Shown: positions 1 to 8,668 of the stretch, in pieces
Position numbering within the stretch: position 1 is the first letter of the stretch
Layout: each line of letters opens with the position of its first letter
Source of the DNA: DASZMJ01 sp035551935
GTDB taxonomy: Bacteria; Planctomycetota; Planctomycetia; Isosphaerales; Isosphaeraceae
Assembly (NCBI GenBank): GCA_035551935.1
Contig: DASZMJ010000239.1
Span: 1-29,805, forward strand
Length of the DNA: 29,805 nucleotides
Direction: 5' to 3'
Program-made: the position numbers and the translations under genes
The notes under the pieces: generated by a model
Databases searched by the model: none
Told to the model about the DNA's origin: nothing
The model's input: the letters and a program-made list of their open reading frames with translations, nothing else

Positions 1-1
1 C

Positions 2-1051
2 GACGAGGGCAAGGCCCGCGCCGCCAAGAACGCGCTCTTGCACGGCCTCTGCTCGCTGGCACCCGTCCTCCCCGGCGAAGATCCCGCCGAATTCGAACGG
101 CTGCTGGCGCTCTGGATCAAAGAGCAGCAGCCGGCGACCGAAGAGGAACGCAATCTCGTCTTCAACATGTGCTGCGCCACCGTCGCGATGGGACGTGTCC
201 GCAAGGCCGACGCCGCCGCGGCGGCGGCCCGCATCCGCCAGGCCGGCGAGGCGTTCGACGCGGACCGCGCCAGAACACTTACGGAGACGACCGTGCTCGT
301 CGGCCGCGGCCGGCAGGACCTCGTGATCCCGCTGCTGGCGCGGGCCGACGGCGTGCGCTGGCTGATCGCCAAGTGGGACGAGCTGGACGAGCAGCTCACC
401 GGCAGCGGCCACCTCTGCCCCGACTGGCGCGGGCGGATGCTGGCGATGCTCGGCTGCGCCCTCGGCGACCTCGACGACGAGCGGGCCCGCGTGGTGCATG
501 GCCTGGGCATGGCGCTGGACGTGGCCTGCGACGCGCACCTCAAGACCCACGCCCGGTACACCGAGAAGGGCATCGCGATCGACGCCGACCGGCCGATGGA
601 GCGGCTCCGCGCCATCATCGCCTCGGAACTGGAGGCGCTTCAGTCGATCCTGCCGGAGCTGGAGGCCGAGGAGGCCGAGCAGCGGCAGCAGGTCCTCGAC
701 GCGGCGGCGGTCGACACGTCGGATGAGGGGTCGCGGCGGCATCGCTACCTGCAAGATCACCAGCGCAGCTTCCGCCAGCTGTCGACGGCGCTGATCGCGT
801 GCAAGAACGCGCGGCTGAAGCTCTACGGCCGGATCCTCTCCAGCAGCGAGAACGAGCCCGCGTGGACGCCCCCGGTCGAGACCCCGCCGGCCCCGCAAGT
901 GCCGCCGCGGAACGAACCGAAGGATGATGCAACTTACGACTACGTCATGGTCTTGGATGAGATACCCTTGCCCGCGACGCCCCGGCCGGCGTCCTCGGTC
1001 GTCGTCGGCGTGGCGCCGACGACCCCGACGGCCCCGCCGCGACGCTTCTGA
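2..1051 (+). CDS. Hypothetical protein, 5' end outside the window
   Basis: The frame is open from the first bases, reading DEGKARAAKNALLHGLCSLA, so the true start lies upstream and the TTG at 38 is not a start. About 349 residues are visible. The N-terminal part (KNALLHGL, then a VLPGEDPAEFERLL stretch) resembles a type I recall as repeated many times in planctomycete genomes, usually annotated only as hypothetical; that link is recollection, not a search. The middle is helical and rich in Ala, Glu and Arg. The last 60 residues are Pro-rich and look disordered. No catalytic motif or membrane segment is visible. The stop TGA is followed two bases later by a strong hairpin. The function is unknown. 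Confidence 0.75.
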   Translation, partial: DEGKARAAKNALLHGLCSLAPVLPGEDPAEFERLLALWIKEQQPATEEERNLVFNMCCATVAMGRVRKADAAAAAARIRQAGEAFDADRARTLTETTVLVGRGRQDLVIPLLARADGVRWLIAKWDELDEQLTGSGHLCPDWRGRMLAMLGCALGDLDDERARVVHGLGMALDVACDAHLKTHARYTEKGIAIDADRPMERLRAIIASELEALQSILPELEAEEAEQRQQVLDAAAVDTSDEGSRRHRYLQDHQRSFRQLSTALIACKNARLKLYGRILSSSENEPAWTPPVETPPAPQVPPRNEPKDDATYDYVMVLDEIPLPATPRPASSVVVGVAPTTPTAPPRRF

Positions 1052-1052
1052 G

Positions 1053-1114
1053 GCCCGGTTTCGGGCCGCGGAGCACCGCAACGCATCAGCGAAAGCCGAT
1101 CCGAAAGGGTCGGC
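1053..1114 (+). terminator. Two hairpins directly after the first gene
   Basis: Hairpin one is GGCCCG / CGGGCC with a GTTT loop (1053-1068), starting two bases after the stop codon. Hairpin two is an 8-bp stem at 1095-1102 and 1107-1114 closed by a GAAA (GNRA) tetraloop, with one T-G wobble. There is no T run, so a classical intrinsic terminator is not shown. The pair could be an mRNA-end stabiliser or a T-less terminator. Confidence 0.35.
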
Positions 1115-1213
1115 GGCGTCCGGGGTGCGCCGTCGGAAACGGGTCGTCGGCCGCTCGCTCGGGCTCCGAGATGGGGACCGGGGATGCTGCGCGAGTCTTG
1201 CATACCCGACGGC

Positions 1214-1669
1214 CTATCGCGGGCGGGCGAACGGGTCGAGGGGCATCCGCAGGTCCCTCAACTGGAGCCGGAAGTCGGATCGCACTCGGCCGTCGACGAC
1301 GACGGCCGTCGGGTTGCGACGTCAGGGTCGTCGGGCGAGGCAGGCCGCGTGGCCGAGGACCGCCGGGCCGTCCTTGAGCGCCGTGGGCGTCGGCCCCCAG
1401 CCGCGCTTGAGGCGGGCGTCGAGCAGCTCGTCGGGGCTCGGCGCGTGGTCCCAGATGGCGACCGCCATCACGTCGCCCAGTCAGGTCGTGTCGAAGACGA
1501 GGAAGGTCGAGGCCGAGAGCCGGACGACGACGTCGCGGGTGTACTCGTCCATCGCGACCGCGTCGACGAACTCGGCGCGGGGCGACCGGGCGGCGGCCCA
1601 CCTCAGGACCGCCCCCAGCGACCGCAGCGGCTCGACCTTGGCCCGCAGGCCCGCGCGCTCCACGTCCAT
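1214..1669 (-). pseudogene. Hypothetical gene interrupted by two in-frame TGA codons
   Basis: Reading leftwards from ATG at 1669, one frame stays coding-like for 151 positions but contains TGA at 1483-1481 and again at 1324-1322 before the final TAG at 1216-1214. The first part begins MDVERAGLRAKVEPLRSLG and ends LVFDTT. The second runs LGDVMAVAIWDHAPSPDELL to CLARRP. The third is RRNPTAVVVDGRV to LDPFARPR. The frame is not shifted at either stop, and each piece looks like ordinary protein. The simplest reading is a gene decayed by two CGA-to-TGA transitions. An assembly error or a recoded stop is possible. The upstream region offers GGGGAGA as a distant ribosome site. The family is not recognised. 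Confidence 0.6.
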
Positions 1670-1820
1670 CGCCCTCGGTCTCCCCTGTCGATCCCTCCAT
1701 CATAATCCGGCCACGACCCCGAGGGGAGGGTCGGCCCCGGGCGACCTCCGTGCGATTTCGGGCACATCGGGTTGCATCGCACGGATGGACACGCTAGCGT
1801 GCTTGGCAGGGAGATCGTGG

Positions 1821-3176
1821 GTGTGGGTGACCATGATGTTCGAAGGGATGGGCCGGTTGAGTCCGCGGGTGGCCCTGGTGGTCGTGGCGACCACCCTCCT
1901 CGTGGTGGTCGGCCGCGCGGTGCCGGCGCGCCTCGGCCGGGCGGTGCTGGCGCTGGGGATCGTCGCGGCGCTGCTGGGGACGGCCGCCCTGATCGAGGAG
2001 TGGCTCAGCGAGTCGAATGGGCCCCGGTCGGACTTCCTGCTCTTCCGCGAGGCCGGCCTGGCGGTCTGGGCGGGGACCGACCCGTACCGCAACCCCCGGT
2101 TCGTCAGCCCGCCGACGGCCCTGCCCCTGTTCGCCCTCTTCGCGCTGGCGCCGCTGCGGGAGGGGACGATCGCCTGGTGCCTGGTCAACTCGGTCGGCCT
2201 GCTCCTCCTGGTGCCGCTGGCGCGGTCGGCCCTGGTGGCGCAGCGGGGACTCGACGGCGACGAGGACCGGGCCGGGCTCGACGCCGTCGGCGCGGTCGAG
2301 GTGGGGCTGCTGACCGCGGCCGTGGCGCTGTCGGACGGGGTGCGGTTCGGCCTGGAGCTGGGCCAGATGGCGGTCCTGACCGCGGCCTGCCTGCAGCTGG
2401 CCCTCCGGGCCCAGGGCCGCGGCCGGCCGGTCGCGGCGGGGGTCTTGCTGGGGCTGGCGACGATCAAGGTGGGCACGATGCTGCCGTTCCTGCTCCTGTT
2501 CCAACGCCGCGTCGACCGGCCGTCGTGGGCGGCGTTGGCCGCGACGGTGGCGCTGCTCTGCCTCGTGCCGGGGCGGCCGGCGGCGTTGCCGGGGGAGTTA
2601 CGGGCGGTGCTCGACCACATCGCCTGGCTGTCGCAACCGGGCCGGGCCAACGACATCACCTTCCTCGGCCCGCAGTCGGCCTCGATCCTGGGCCTCGACC
2701 ACGCCTCCTACCGCCTCGGCCTCCGCCGGCCGCCGGGGCCGCAGGTCGCGCAGGGAGTCGCCCTGGTCGCCCTCGGCGGTATCCTGGCGGCGGCGATCCG
2801 GCGGCGGCGGGTCGCCCGGCCGACGGCCGTGGCGCTCGTCGCGTTATTCTGTATCATATTTCTTTATCATAGACATTATGATGCCGTGATCTTCGCGCCG
2901 GCGATGGTCGTCGCGGCCGGCCGGGCGCGGACGCTGCGGGGCCGGCCGCGGTGGGCGGCGGCGGGGGCGTTGGCGGCGATGCTGGGGGTGCTATACCTCC
3001 GGGCGGGTCGCCTGAAGAGCCTCAGCGACGCCGCCCCGGCCTGGGGGCTGGCCGGCCGGGTCGTGCAGGCGGTGGTCCTGCCTTATGGGACCTGGCTGAC
3101 CTTGCTGGCGATCGCGCTGGTCTGGGCGTCGGACCGGGCCGTTTCGGCTACGCAGCCGGTCGGCCGTGCCGTATGA
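1821..3176 (+). CDS. GT87/DUF2029-like polytopic membrane protein
   Basis: This is a hydrophobic protein of about 451 residues with roughly ten predicted membrane helices. It carries SDFLLFREAGLAVWAG-DPYRNPRFVSPPTALP near the N terminus and YHRHYDAV late in the chain. Both are typical of planctomycete members of the GT87 (DUF2029) family, polyprenyl-phosphate-sugar-dependent mannosyltransferase-like enzymes. The family call comes from motif memory and hydropathy, not an alignment. GTG at 1821 is chosen because GGGAGA lies 6 bases upstream; ATG at 1833 is the alternative. The frame is open far upstream (from 924), but that part is compositionally non-coding. The gene ends in an ATGA overlap with the permease gene. 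A run of eleven rare AT-ending codons occurs at 2844-2882. Confidence 0.75.
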   Translation: MWVTMMFEGMGRLSPRVALVVVATTLLVVVGRAVPARLGRAVLALGIVAALLGTAALIEEWLSESNGPRSDFLLFREAGLAVWAGTDPYRNPRFVSPPTALPLFALFALAPLREGTIAWCLVNSVGLLLLVPLARSALVAQRGLDGDEDRAGLDAVGAVEVGLLTAAVALSDGVRFGLELGQMAVLTAACLQLALRAQGRGRPVAAGVLLGLATIKVGTMLPFLLLFQRRVDRPSWAALAATVALLCLVPGRPAALPGELRAVLDHIAWLSQPGRANDITFLGPQSASILGLDHASYRLGLRRPPGPQVAQGVALVALGGILAAAIRRRRVARPTAVALVALFCIIFLYHRHYDAVIFAPAMVVAAGRARTLRGRPRWAAAGALAAMLGVLYLRAGRLKSLSDAAPAWGLAGRVVQAVVLPYGTWLTLLAIALVWASDRAVSATQPVGRAV

Positions 3177-4780
3177 TCGGGGCCATGCGCGGGCGGGGCA
3201 TCGGGACGGCGGTTCTGGCCTCGGGGATCGGGCTGATCGCCCTGGCCCCGTGGGCGGCGGCGGTGGTCGACCGCGGGCCGTCGGGGCGGCTCCGCGCCTC
3301 GGCGTTGGACCTCGCCCTGGCGACCGGCTGGGACCCCTTCGCTCGCGACTGCCTCCGCAACAGCCTGGCGATCGCCGGGGCGTCGGCGGCCGGGTCGCTG
3401 GTCGTCGGGGTCGCGCTGGCAAGGCCCCTTGCCCGGCGGTTCCGCGGTCGGGGCGTGGCGGCCTCGGTCGCGTTGCTGGCGACGGCCGTCCCCCCCCTGG
3501 CCGGGGCGATCGGCCTGCGATGCCTCTGCGACCGGCTCGGCCTGCCGTGCGACGGGCCGGGTTGGGTCGCGTGGGGGGCCTTGGTGGCGCTCGGGGTCTT
3601 CGGCGGCGTCCCCCTGGTCGCGACCGCGGCGGCCGATGCCTTGGCGCGGATCGAGCCGGCCTGGGAGGACGCGGCGCGGGCGGCCGGGGCGTCGCCGCGT
3701 CGGGTCTGGTGGTCGCTGGCCTGGCCCCTGGTCCGGCCCGAGGCGGCCCGCGCGGCGGCCCTGGTCTTCACGGTGTCGGTCTTCGAGCCGGGGGCGCCGC
3801 TCGTCCTCGGCCTGCGGCGGACGCTCGCCTACCAGGCCCTCGCCGCCGCGACCCGGCCCGACGACCGCCACCGGGCCGCCGCCCTGGCCGTGGTGGCGAC
3901 GGCCGCGAGCCTGCTCGTCCAGGGGTTCCTCCGGGTCCGGGGGGGAGCCACTCCCGTCCGCGACCTCGGCCCCCCGGCAGGGCACCGGGGCCGTGGCGTG
4001 GCGAATGCCTTGATGCTGATCGGTTGGGGGCTCGTCGCCGCGACCCCCCTCGCCGGCCTGGTCCTGGCGGTGGCCGGCGGCGCCTCGGGCGGGGAGTCGG
4101 GGATGGGTCCCTGGGTCATCCGATTCCTGGGCGACCCCGAGGCCCTCCGCGTGCTGGGCAACTCGGCCCTCCTGGGGGTCGTCGTCGCGACGGCCTGCCT
4201 GGTCCTCGCCCGGGCGACGGCCGGCACCGGCCGGGGGATCGAGTCGGTGCCCCCGGTCCCGCCCCTGGCCCTCGGCCTCGGCGCCTGGCTCGTCCCCTGG
4301 CTGCTGCGGCTCGCGGCCGAGGGCCATGGCTCCGTCGGCCCGACTCTGCGGCGGCTGGCCGGGGCGATCGACCCGTACCGCGCGCCGGGGTTGTTGCTGG
4401 CCGTCGCGTTGGTGGCCGTCCACCTGCCCCGCGCGGCCCGCGCGGCCGGGCGGGCCCGGCGGATGCAACGACCGATCTTGATCGACGCCGCCCGGACCCT
4501 CGGCGCCGCGCGCTGGCGGGCCCGGCTCGCCGCCGGGCCCCTGACCCGCTCGCCCCTGGCCGCCGCCTGGGCCCTCACCTTCGCCCGCGCCGCCGCCGAC
4601 ACCGGTCCCGCCCTGCTCTTGCTCCCCCTGCTCGACTCCCAGACCCTCGGCCCCGCCCTGCTCCGCCTCGACGCCCTTCCCGACGCCTCCCGCTCCGCCG
4701 CCCTGCTCGGCCTCGTCGCCGTGCTGGTCCAGATCCCCGCCCTCGCGGCCTCGGCTCGGCGAGACGTAAGTCTCTCGTAG
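3173..4780 (+). CDS. ABC transporter permease, iron(III)/FbpB type
   Basis: This is a 535-residue protein with two homologous membrane halves, as in FbpB/SfuB-type permeases of ferric-iron, thiamine or phosphonate importers. The first half has a good EAA loop, EDAARAAGASPRRVWW (about residues 165-180), where the ATPase docks. The second half has a weaker copy, IDAARTLGAARW (about 437-448). The start overlaps the GT87 stop as ATGA, implying translational coupling; a second ATG at 3185 is possible. No substrate-binding protein or ATPase gene is adjacent, so partners must be encoded elsewhere and the substrate is unknown. The gene converges on the YfhO gene with a 1-bp gap between stop codons. 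Confidence 0.85.
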   Translation: MIGAMRGRGIGTAVLASGIGLIALAPWAAAVVDRGPSGRLRASALDLALATGWDPFARDCLRNSLAIAGASAAGSLVVGVALARPLARRFRGRGVAASVALLATAVPPLAGAIGLRCLCDRLGLPCDGPGWVAWGALVALGVFGGVPLVATAAADALARIEPAWEDAARAAGASPRRVWWSLAWPLVRPEAARAAALVFTVSVFEPGAPLVLGLRRTLAYQALAAATRPDDRHRAAALAVVATAASLLVQGFLRVRGGATPVRDLGPPAGHRGRGVANALMLIGWGLVAATPLAGLVLAVAGGASGGESGMGPWVIRFLGDPEALRVLGNSALLGVVVATACLVLARATAGTGRGIESVPPVPPLALGLGAWLVPWLLRLAAEGHGSVGPTLRRLAGAIDPYRAPGLLLAVALVAVHLPRAARAAGRARRMQRPILIDAARTLGAARWRARLAAGPLTRSPLAAAWALTFARAAADTGPALLLLPLLDSQTLGPALLRLDALPDASRSAALLGLVAVLVQIPALAASARRDVSLS

Positions 4781-4781
4781 C

Positions 4782-7655
4782 TCACCCGGGTGACGAAGAG
4801 GAGACACCGCGCGAGGCCCAGGCGAGGAGCCCCGCGAGGACGACCAGCGCCGCCGCCGTGAGCCAGAGGCCGAGGGTGACGGAAACGGGCTGATATCGAT
4901 AAATGAGCGTGTGGACTCCCGCATCGACGAGCGCCCCCCGCATGGCGCGGTTGGCGCGGAGGATCGGCGCGGGTCGGCCGTCGACGGTGAGGGTCCAGCC
5001 GGGATAGAAGACGTCGGCGAGGAGGACGAGGCCGGGCCGCTTCAGGTCGGCGCGGATCTCGACGCGGGTCGGCTCGTAGCGGGCGATCGTCACCGAGTCG
5101 GCCGGGTCGGGGGGCGAGCCGGGGACGAGGGGGACGAGCGGGGCGGGCTCGTCGGTCTCGGCCCAGGCGACGGCGCGGAGGTCGGGGACCTGGCCCGGGT
5201 CGTCGGGGAAGAGCATCGCGCGCATCATGGCCTGGCGCTCCTCCCGGCTCATGCCCCGGATCGGCGGCCAGAGCCGGACCGCGTGGACCGCCCAGGCGCG
5301 CGGGAAGGCGTCGCGGTTGCGGACGACTAGCCAGTCGCCTTCCTCGCTCTTCGCGACGACGTCGGCCCGGCCGCGGAACCACTGCGTCGCGCGCGACACG
5401 TCGTTGGCGGCGACGGCCGGCAGCACGAAGTACCGCGTGCCCCAGGCGTCGAACCCGTTCCGTGGGTAATAGACGATCGGCCGGCTCGTCGGCAGGCTCA
5501 GCGCGCGGGCGACGGACTTCGGCAGCTCGAAGGGGTTGACGAACCATTGATAGTCATAGAGCTCCGCCGTCCCTTCCGAGAATGTGTATTCCAGGCCGTA
5601 CGGGACGCCATATTTCGGCATCAGCGTGTCGTGCTCCCAGGCGACGACGTCGCGATAGCTCGGCGCCCCGCGATCGATCCAACCGAGCGGGTGCCACGGC
5701 GTCATCCGGTGGACCCGGTACGGGCCCGGCCGGGGGTGGCGCCGCGCGTCGGCCTCGATGATGTCGAGCAGCTTCGGCCGCGCGTCGAGCAGGGACTGCG
5801 GCACGGTGATCACGTCACGCGCGTTGGCGCAGGCCAGGTCGACGGCGAGGACCAGGACGGCGACGCCGCCCGGCCAGCGCGAGCCCCGCCGCAGCACGAC
5901 CCACGCCGCGACCGCCGCGATCATCCCGTGCAAGAGCGCCCGGCGCAAGTCGGCCAGGGCGCCGGCGGTGTCGAGCGGGCCGAACAGGTGCGGGACCGCC
6001 GGGCCGGACTGGAAGAACCTCAAGAGGCTCGTCGCCAAGAGGACGCTGATGACCAGGCCCGCCGCGCCGGCGGAGGCCGCGGCCAGCGCGATCCGCCGTG
6101 CCCGTCGCGAGCGGCCCGAGGCGGCGTCGTCCCAGCCGAGGCCGGCGAGGCCGGCGAGGCCGAGGGCGGCGAGGGTCAGGAGCTTGCTCGGGTATCGGAA
6201 CGAGCCGAAGACGGGCAAGGCGGTCGCGAGCAGCCAGTAGAGCGAGCCGTCGCCGTCGCGGGGACGGCCGTCGGCGCGGACGGTGGGGGCGTCGGGCTGG
6301 TCGTGCGGGCCGACGAGGCGCGCCGCGACGGGGACCTCGCGCAACCACCAGAGCGGGCCGCCATACTCCCCGCACGACGCCCACAGGCCCAGCACCGCGA
6401 CCCAGGCCAGCCACCGCCTCGGCCGACGGTCGGCCGTGCCCCGCACGCCGAAGGCCCCCGGCGCGAGGACCAGGGTCAGGCCGCCGAGGTAGAGCGAGGG
6501 GACCCACATCTTGTGCGCGCCGGCCGGCGGCAGGCGGTCGAGCCAGTAGCGATTGGCCCGCAGGTTCTCGCCGAAGAACCCCGGCCAGGCGAGCTCGACG
6601 ACGCGATACGGCTCGAGGCTGAACGGGTAGATGTCGTGCGGGCCGACGTCGGCGGCGCGGGCGCTCCGCGAGGTGAACTCGGCCGACGGCAGCAGTTGCA
6701 CCGCCGCCAGGCCCCCCGCCAGCGCGCAGGCCTCCGCCAGGCCGACGAGCCCCCGCGCCCTCGGCGACCTCCACTTCCCGCGCCGCCAGCGATCGAGCAC
6801 GAACAGCCCGACCAGGCCCCAAGCCCCCCAGAGGATCGGCCCCAACGGCAAGGGGATCGGCGCCGGTCCCTTGGCCGCGCCGAGCATCCGCCGGACCTCC
6901 GGCCAGGTCGCCGCGACCGCGACCGTGGCCGCGGTCCAGGCGAGCAGCGCCCAGAGGACGAGCGCCGGCGTCCTCAGCAACGCCAACCGACCGCCCCGGG
7001 GTCGGTCGGCTCCAGCCTCGGGCACCGGCCCGGACCGGGCCGCGAACCAGGCATAGCCCGCGGCGCAGAGGGCCGAGAGGTACGCGGCCTGCGGGTCGCC
7101 GCCGAGGACCTGCATGGTCAAGACGCCCGTCAGCTCGACGATCCCGAAGCGTCGACCTTGCCTGATCCAGCGGTCGGCGGCGCGGAAGGCCAGCGGCATC
7201 CACGCGGCGCCGACGAGGAAGACCGAATTGCCGTACTGGAACAGCACCGGCCCGCCGAACCCGTAGGCGATGCCGCCGATCATCGACCCGGCCCCGCCGA
7301 CCCCGAACGACCGCAGCAACGCCCGCATCGCCGCGACGGCCAGGAGGACATGGCCGATCAGATACGCCCGCATGGCCCAGTCGAACGGGAGGACGGCGAA
7401 GAGGAGTTTCCCCGGGTACAGGACGGCGGCCGTCGGGTTGCCGAGCAGGGGCATCCCGCCGTTCTCCTCGGGCTCCCAGAGCGGCCAGCGGCCCGCGCGC
7501 CACTCCATCTGCACGCGACGCTCCAGCGGGCCGTAGAAGTGGCCCGCGTCGCGGAAGGCGAACTGCTCGCCCCCGGCCAGTACCCCGCCGAAGCAGGCCA
7601 GCACGAGGACCGCCACCCCCGCCGCCCCGGCCCAAGGTCCCATCCCCCGTCGCAC
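4782..7655 (-). CDS. YfhO-family polytopic membrane protein
   Basis: This is a large membrane protein of about 957 residues. The N-terminal loop has FRDAGHFYGPLERRV followed by GRWPLWEPEENGG-PLLGNPTAAVLYPGKLL, the usual signature of YfhO/GT-C-like proteins. About a dozen helices follow, then a periplasmic C-terminal domain with VFYPGWTLTVDGRPAPILRA and a last membrane helix. Family members are linked to glycosylation of cell-surface polymers using polyprenyl-linked sugars; the substrate here is unknown. GTG at 7655 is preferred because GGAGGG lies 8 bases upstream. TTG at 7673 and ATG at 7643 are alternatives. The methyltransferase gene lies 132 bp upstream in the same direction. Confidence 0.85.
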   Translation of the reverse strand: MRRGMGPWAGAAGVAVLVLACFGGVLAGGEQFAFRDAGHFYGPLERRVQMEWRAGRWPLWEPEENGGMPLLGNPTAAVLYPGKLLFAVLPFDWAMRAYLIGHVLLAVAAMRALLRSFGVGGAGSMIGGIAYGFGGPVLFQYGNSVFLVGAAWMPLAFRAADRWIRQGRRFGIVELTGVLTMQVLGGDPQAAYLSALCAAGYAWFAARSGPVPEAGADRPRGGRLALLRTPALVLWALLAWTAATVAVAATWPEVRRMLGAAKGPAPIPLPLGPILWGAWGLVGLFVLDRWRRGKWRSPRARGLVGLAEACALAGGLAAVQLLPSAEFTSRSARAADVGPHDIYPFSLEPYRVVELAWPGFFGENLRANRYWLDRLPPAGAHKMWVPSLYLGGLTLVLAPGAFGVRGTADRRPRRWLAWVAVLGLWASCGEYGGPLWWLREVPVAARLVGPHDQPDAPTVRADGRPRDGDGSLYWLLATALPVFGSFRYPSKLLTLAALGLAGLAGLGWDDAASGRSRRARRIALAAASAGAAGLVISVLLATSLLRFFQSGPAVPHLFGPLDTAGALADLRRALLHGMIAAVAAWVVLRRGSRWPGGVAVLVLAVDLACANARDVITVPQSLLDARPKLLDIIEADARRHPRPGPYRVHRMTPWHPLGWIDRGAPSYRDVVAWEHDTLMPKYGVPYGLEYTFSEGTAELYDYQWFVNPFELPKSVARALSLPTSRPIVYYPRNGFDAWGTRYFVLPAVAANDVSRATQWFRGRADVVAKSEEGDWLVVRNRDAFPRAWAVHAVRLWPPIRGMSREERQAMMRAMLFPDDPGQVPDLRAVAWAETDEPAPLVPLVPGSPPDPADSVTIARYEPTRVEIRADLKRPGLVLLADVFYPGWTLTVDGRPAPILRANRAMRGALVDAGVHTLIYRYQPVSVTLGLWLTAAALVVLAGLLAWASRGVSSSSPG

Positions 7656-7787
7656 GACGTCCGCCCTCCGCAACGCCGATCGACTCGTCCGGCCCCATTC
7701 CCGTCCTCTCCCATCCTATCGCACCCGACGGGGGACGGGAGGGTCGGGCCGGGCCGACGGAGCCCCGAGCAGGTGCGATCCGATCGG

Positions 7788-8402
7788 TCAAACCTGGCGC
7801 CGGATCACCGCGAACCACGCCCGCGGGCCGCCCTCGCTGAACGATAGGCCCTCCATGTCGGACCGGACCTCGAACCGCGACGGCCGGACCTCCTCGACGG
7901 CCCAGCCGCCCGCGAAGGACCCCCGAAGCTCTGGCTCCGAGACGCGCCTCGGGCCCTGAGTGCCGGGCTCCTCGTCGCTGAAGCAGAGCAGGAAGAGCCG
8001 GCCGCCGGGTCTGGTCACATGAGTCAGCCCGGCGACGTATCGGGCACGGTCGTCGTCGGTGAAGACGTGGAACAGGCCGCTGTCGAGCACGCTCTCGAAC
8101 GTGCGGTCGAGGTCGGAGAGCGCCAGGGCATCCCACGGGAGGAACTCGGCGTTCAGGCCACGCTCCTCGGCCTTCCGCCGGGCCAACTCGATCGGGCCTT
8201 CGAGGAAGTCGATGCCGAGCACGGGGTGGCCCCGCCCGGCGAAGAGGAGCGCGTTCTCGCCGGTGCCGCAGCCCGCGTCGAGGATCGCGCCCTCCACCCG
8301 GTCGGCGACCTCGACGAAGGCCGGTTGCGGCCGGCCGATGTCCCAGGGGGCCTTGCCGGCATACATCGACTCGAACGTCTCTCGCGTCGGCACGTCGCTC
8401 AT
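7788..8402 (-). CDS. Class I SAM-dependent methyltransferase
   Basis: This is a 204-residue Rossmann-fold methyltransferase. YAGKAPWDIGRPQPAFVEVA opens the protein. The SAM-binding motif I is ILDAGCGTGENALLF, and the acidic end of strand two is GIDFLEG. Motif IV/V follows as VLDSGLFHVFTDDDRARYV and GGRLFLLCFSDEEPG. This layout matches small TehB/thiopurine-type methyltransferases common in actinobacteria and planctomycetes; the natural substrate is unknown. ATG at 8402 has GAGGAGGA six bases upstream. The frame extends further 5' but without coding character. The spacer to the channel gene (8403-8668) holds nothing I can recognise. Confidence 0.9.
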   Translation of the reverse strand: MSDVPTRETFESMYAGKAPWDIGRPQPAFVEVADRVEGAILDAGCGTGENALLFAGRGHPVLGIDFLEGPIELARRKAEERGLNAEFLPWDALALSDLDRTFESVLDSGLFHVFTDDDRARYVAGLTHVTRPGGRLFLLCFSDEEPGTQGPRRVSEPELRGSFAGGWAVEEVRPSRFEVRSDMEGLSFSEGGPRAWFAVIRRQV

Positions 8403-8668
8403 CCGATTCCTCCTCGGGTACGTTGGCGACGACGGCCGATCGCGCCGGCTCGACGTCGCCCGGGGGCCTCGACCGATCTGCCATCGCCCTGGCCGCCCGA
8501 CTCGCGGAGCGGCGGCGGCCAACCAGGGGTTCGACGACCTGCAGGCGTTGCAAGGGCCGCCGGCCGAACGGTGCCGGTGGCGGATGGCCCACCCGGAGGT
8601 CGTCGGCGGGGTGGTCGGATCCCGCCGGGCCGCGTCCCTCCATGGTAAGTCATCCAGGCGATTCGGTG

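Noticed and set aside
1322..1483. Selenocysteine at both TGA codons
   Set aside because: Not accepted as the main call: two Sec codons in a short unknown protein is unlikely, the hairpin after the first TGA is closer than usual for bacterial elements, and no sel genes are in view. Kept only as a testable alternative.
924..1820. Open frame extending the GT87-like protein about 300 residues upstream
   Set aside because: This part is Arg/Ser/Pro-rich with no hydrophobic or conserved pattern, overlaps the first gene's end and the double-TGA frame, and a ribosome site with GTG occurs at 1821.
3083..4924. 613-residue reverse frame opposite the ABC permease
   Set aside because: It is a mirror of the GC-rich permease gene, extremely rich in Gly, Arg, Glu and Gln, with no domain. 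The forward frame has clear permease features.
5547..7847. 766-residue forward frame opposite the YfhO gene
   Set aside because: It has an Arg/Gln/Glu/Pro-rich shadow composition with no domain, while the reverse frame has a complete YfhO architecture.
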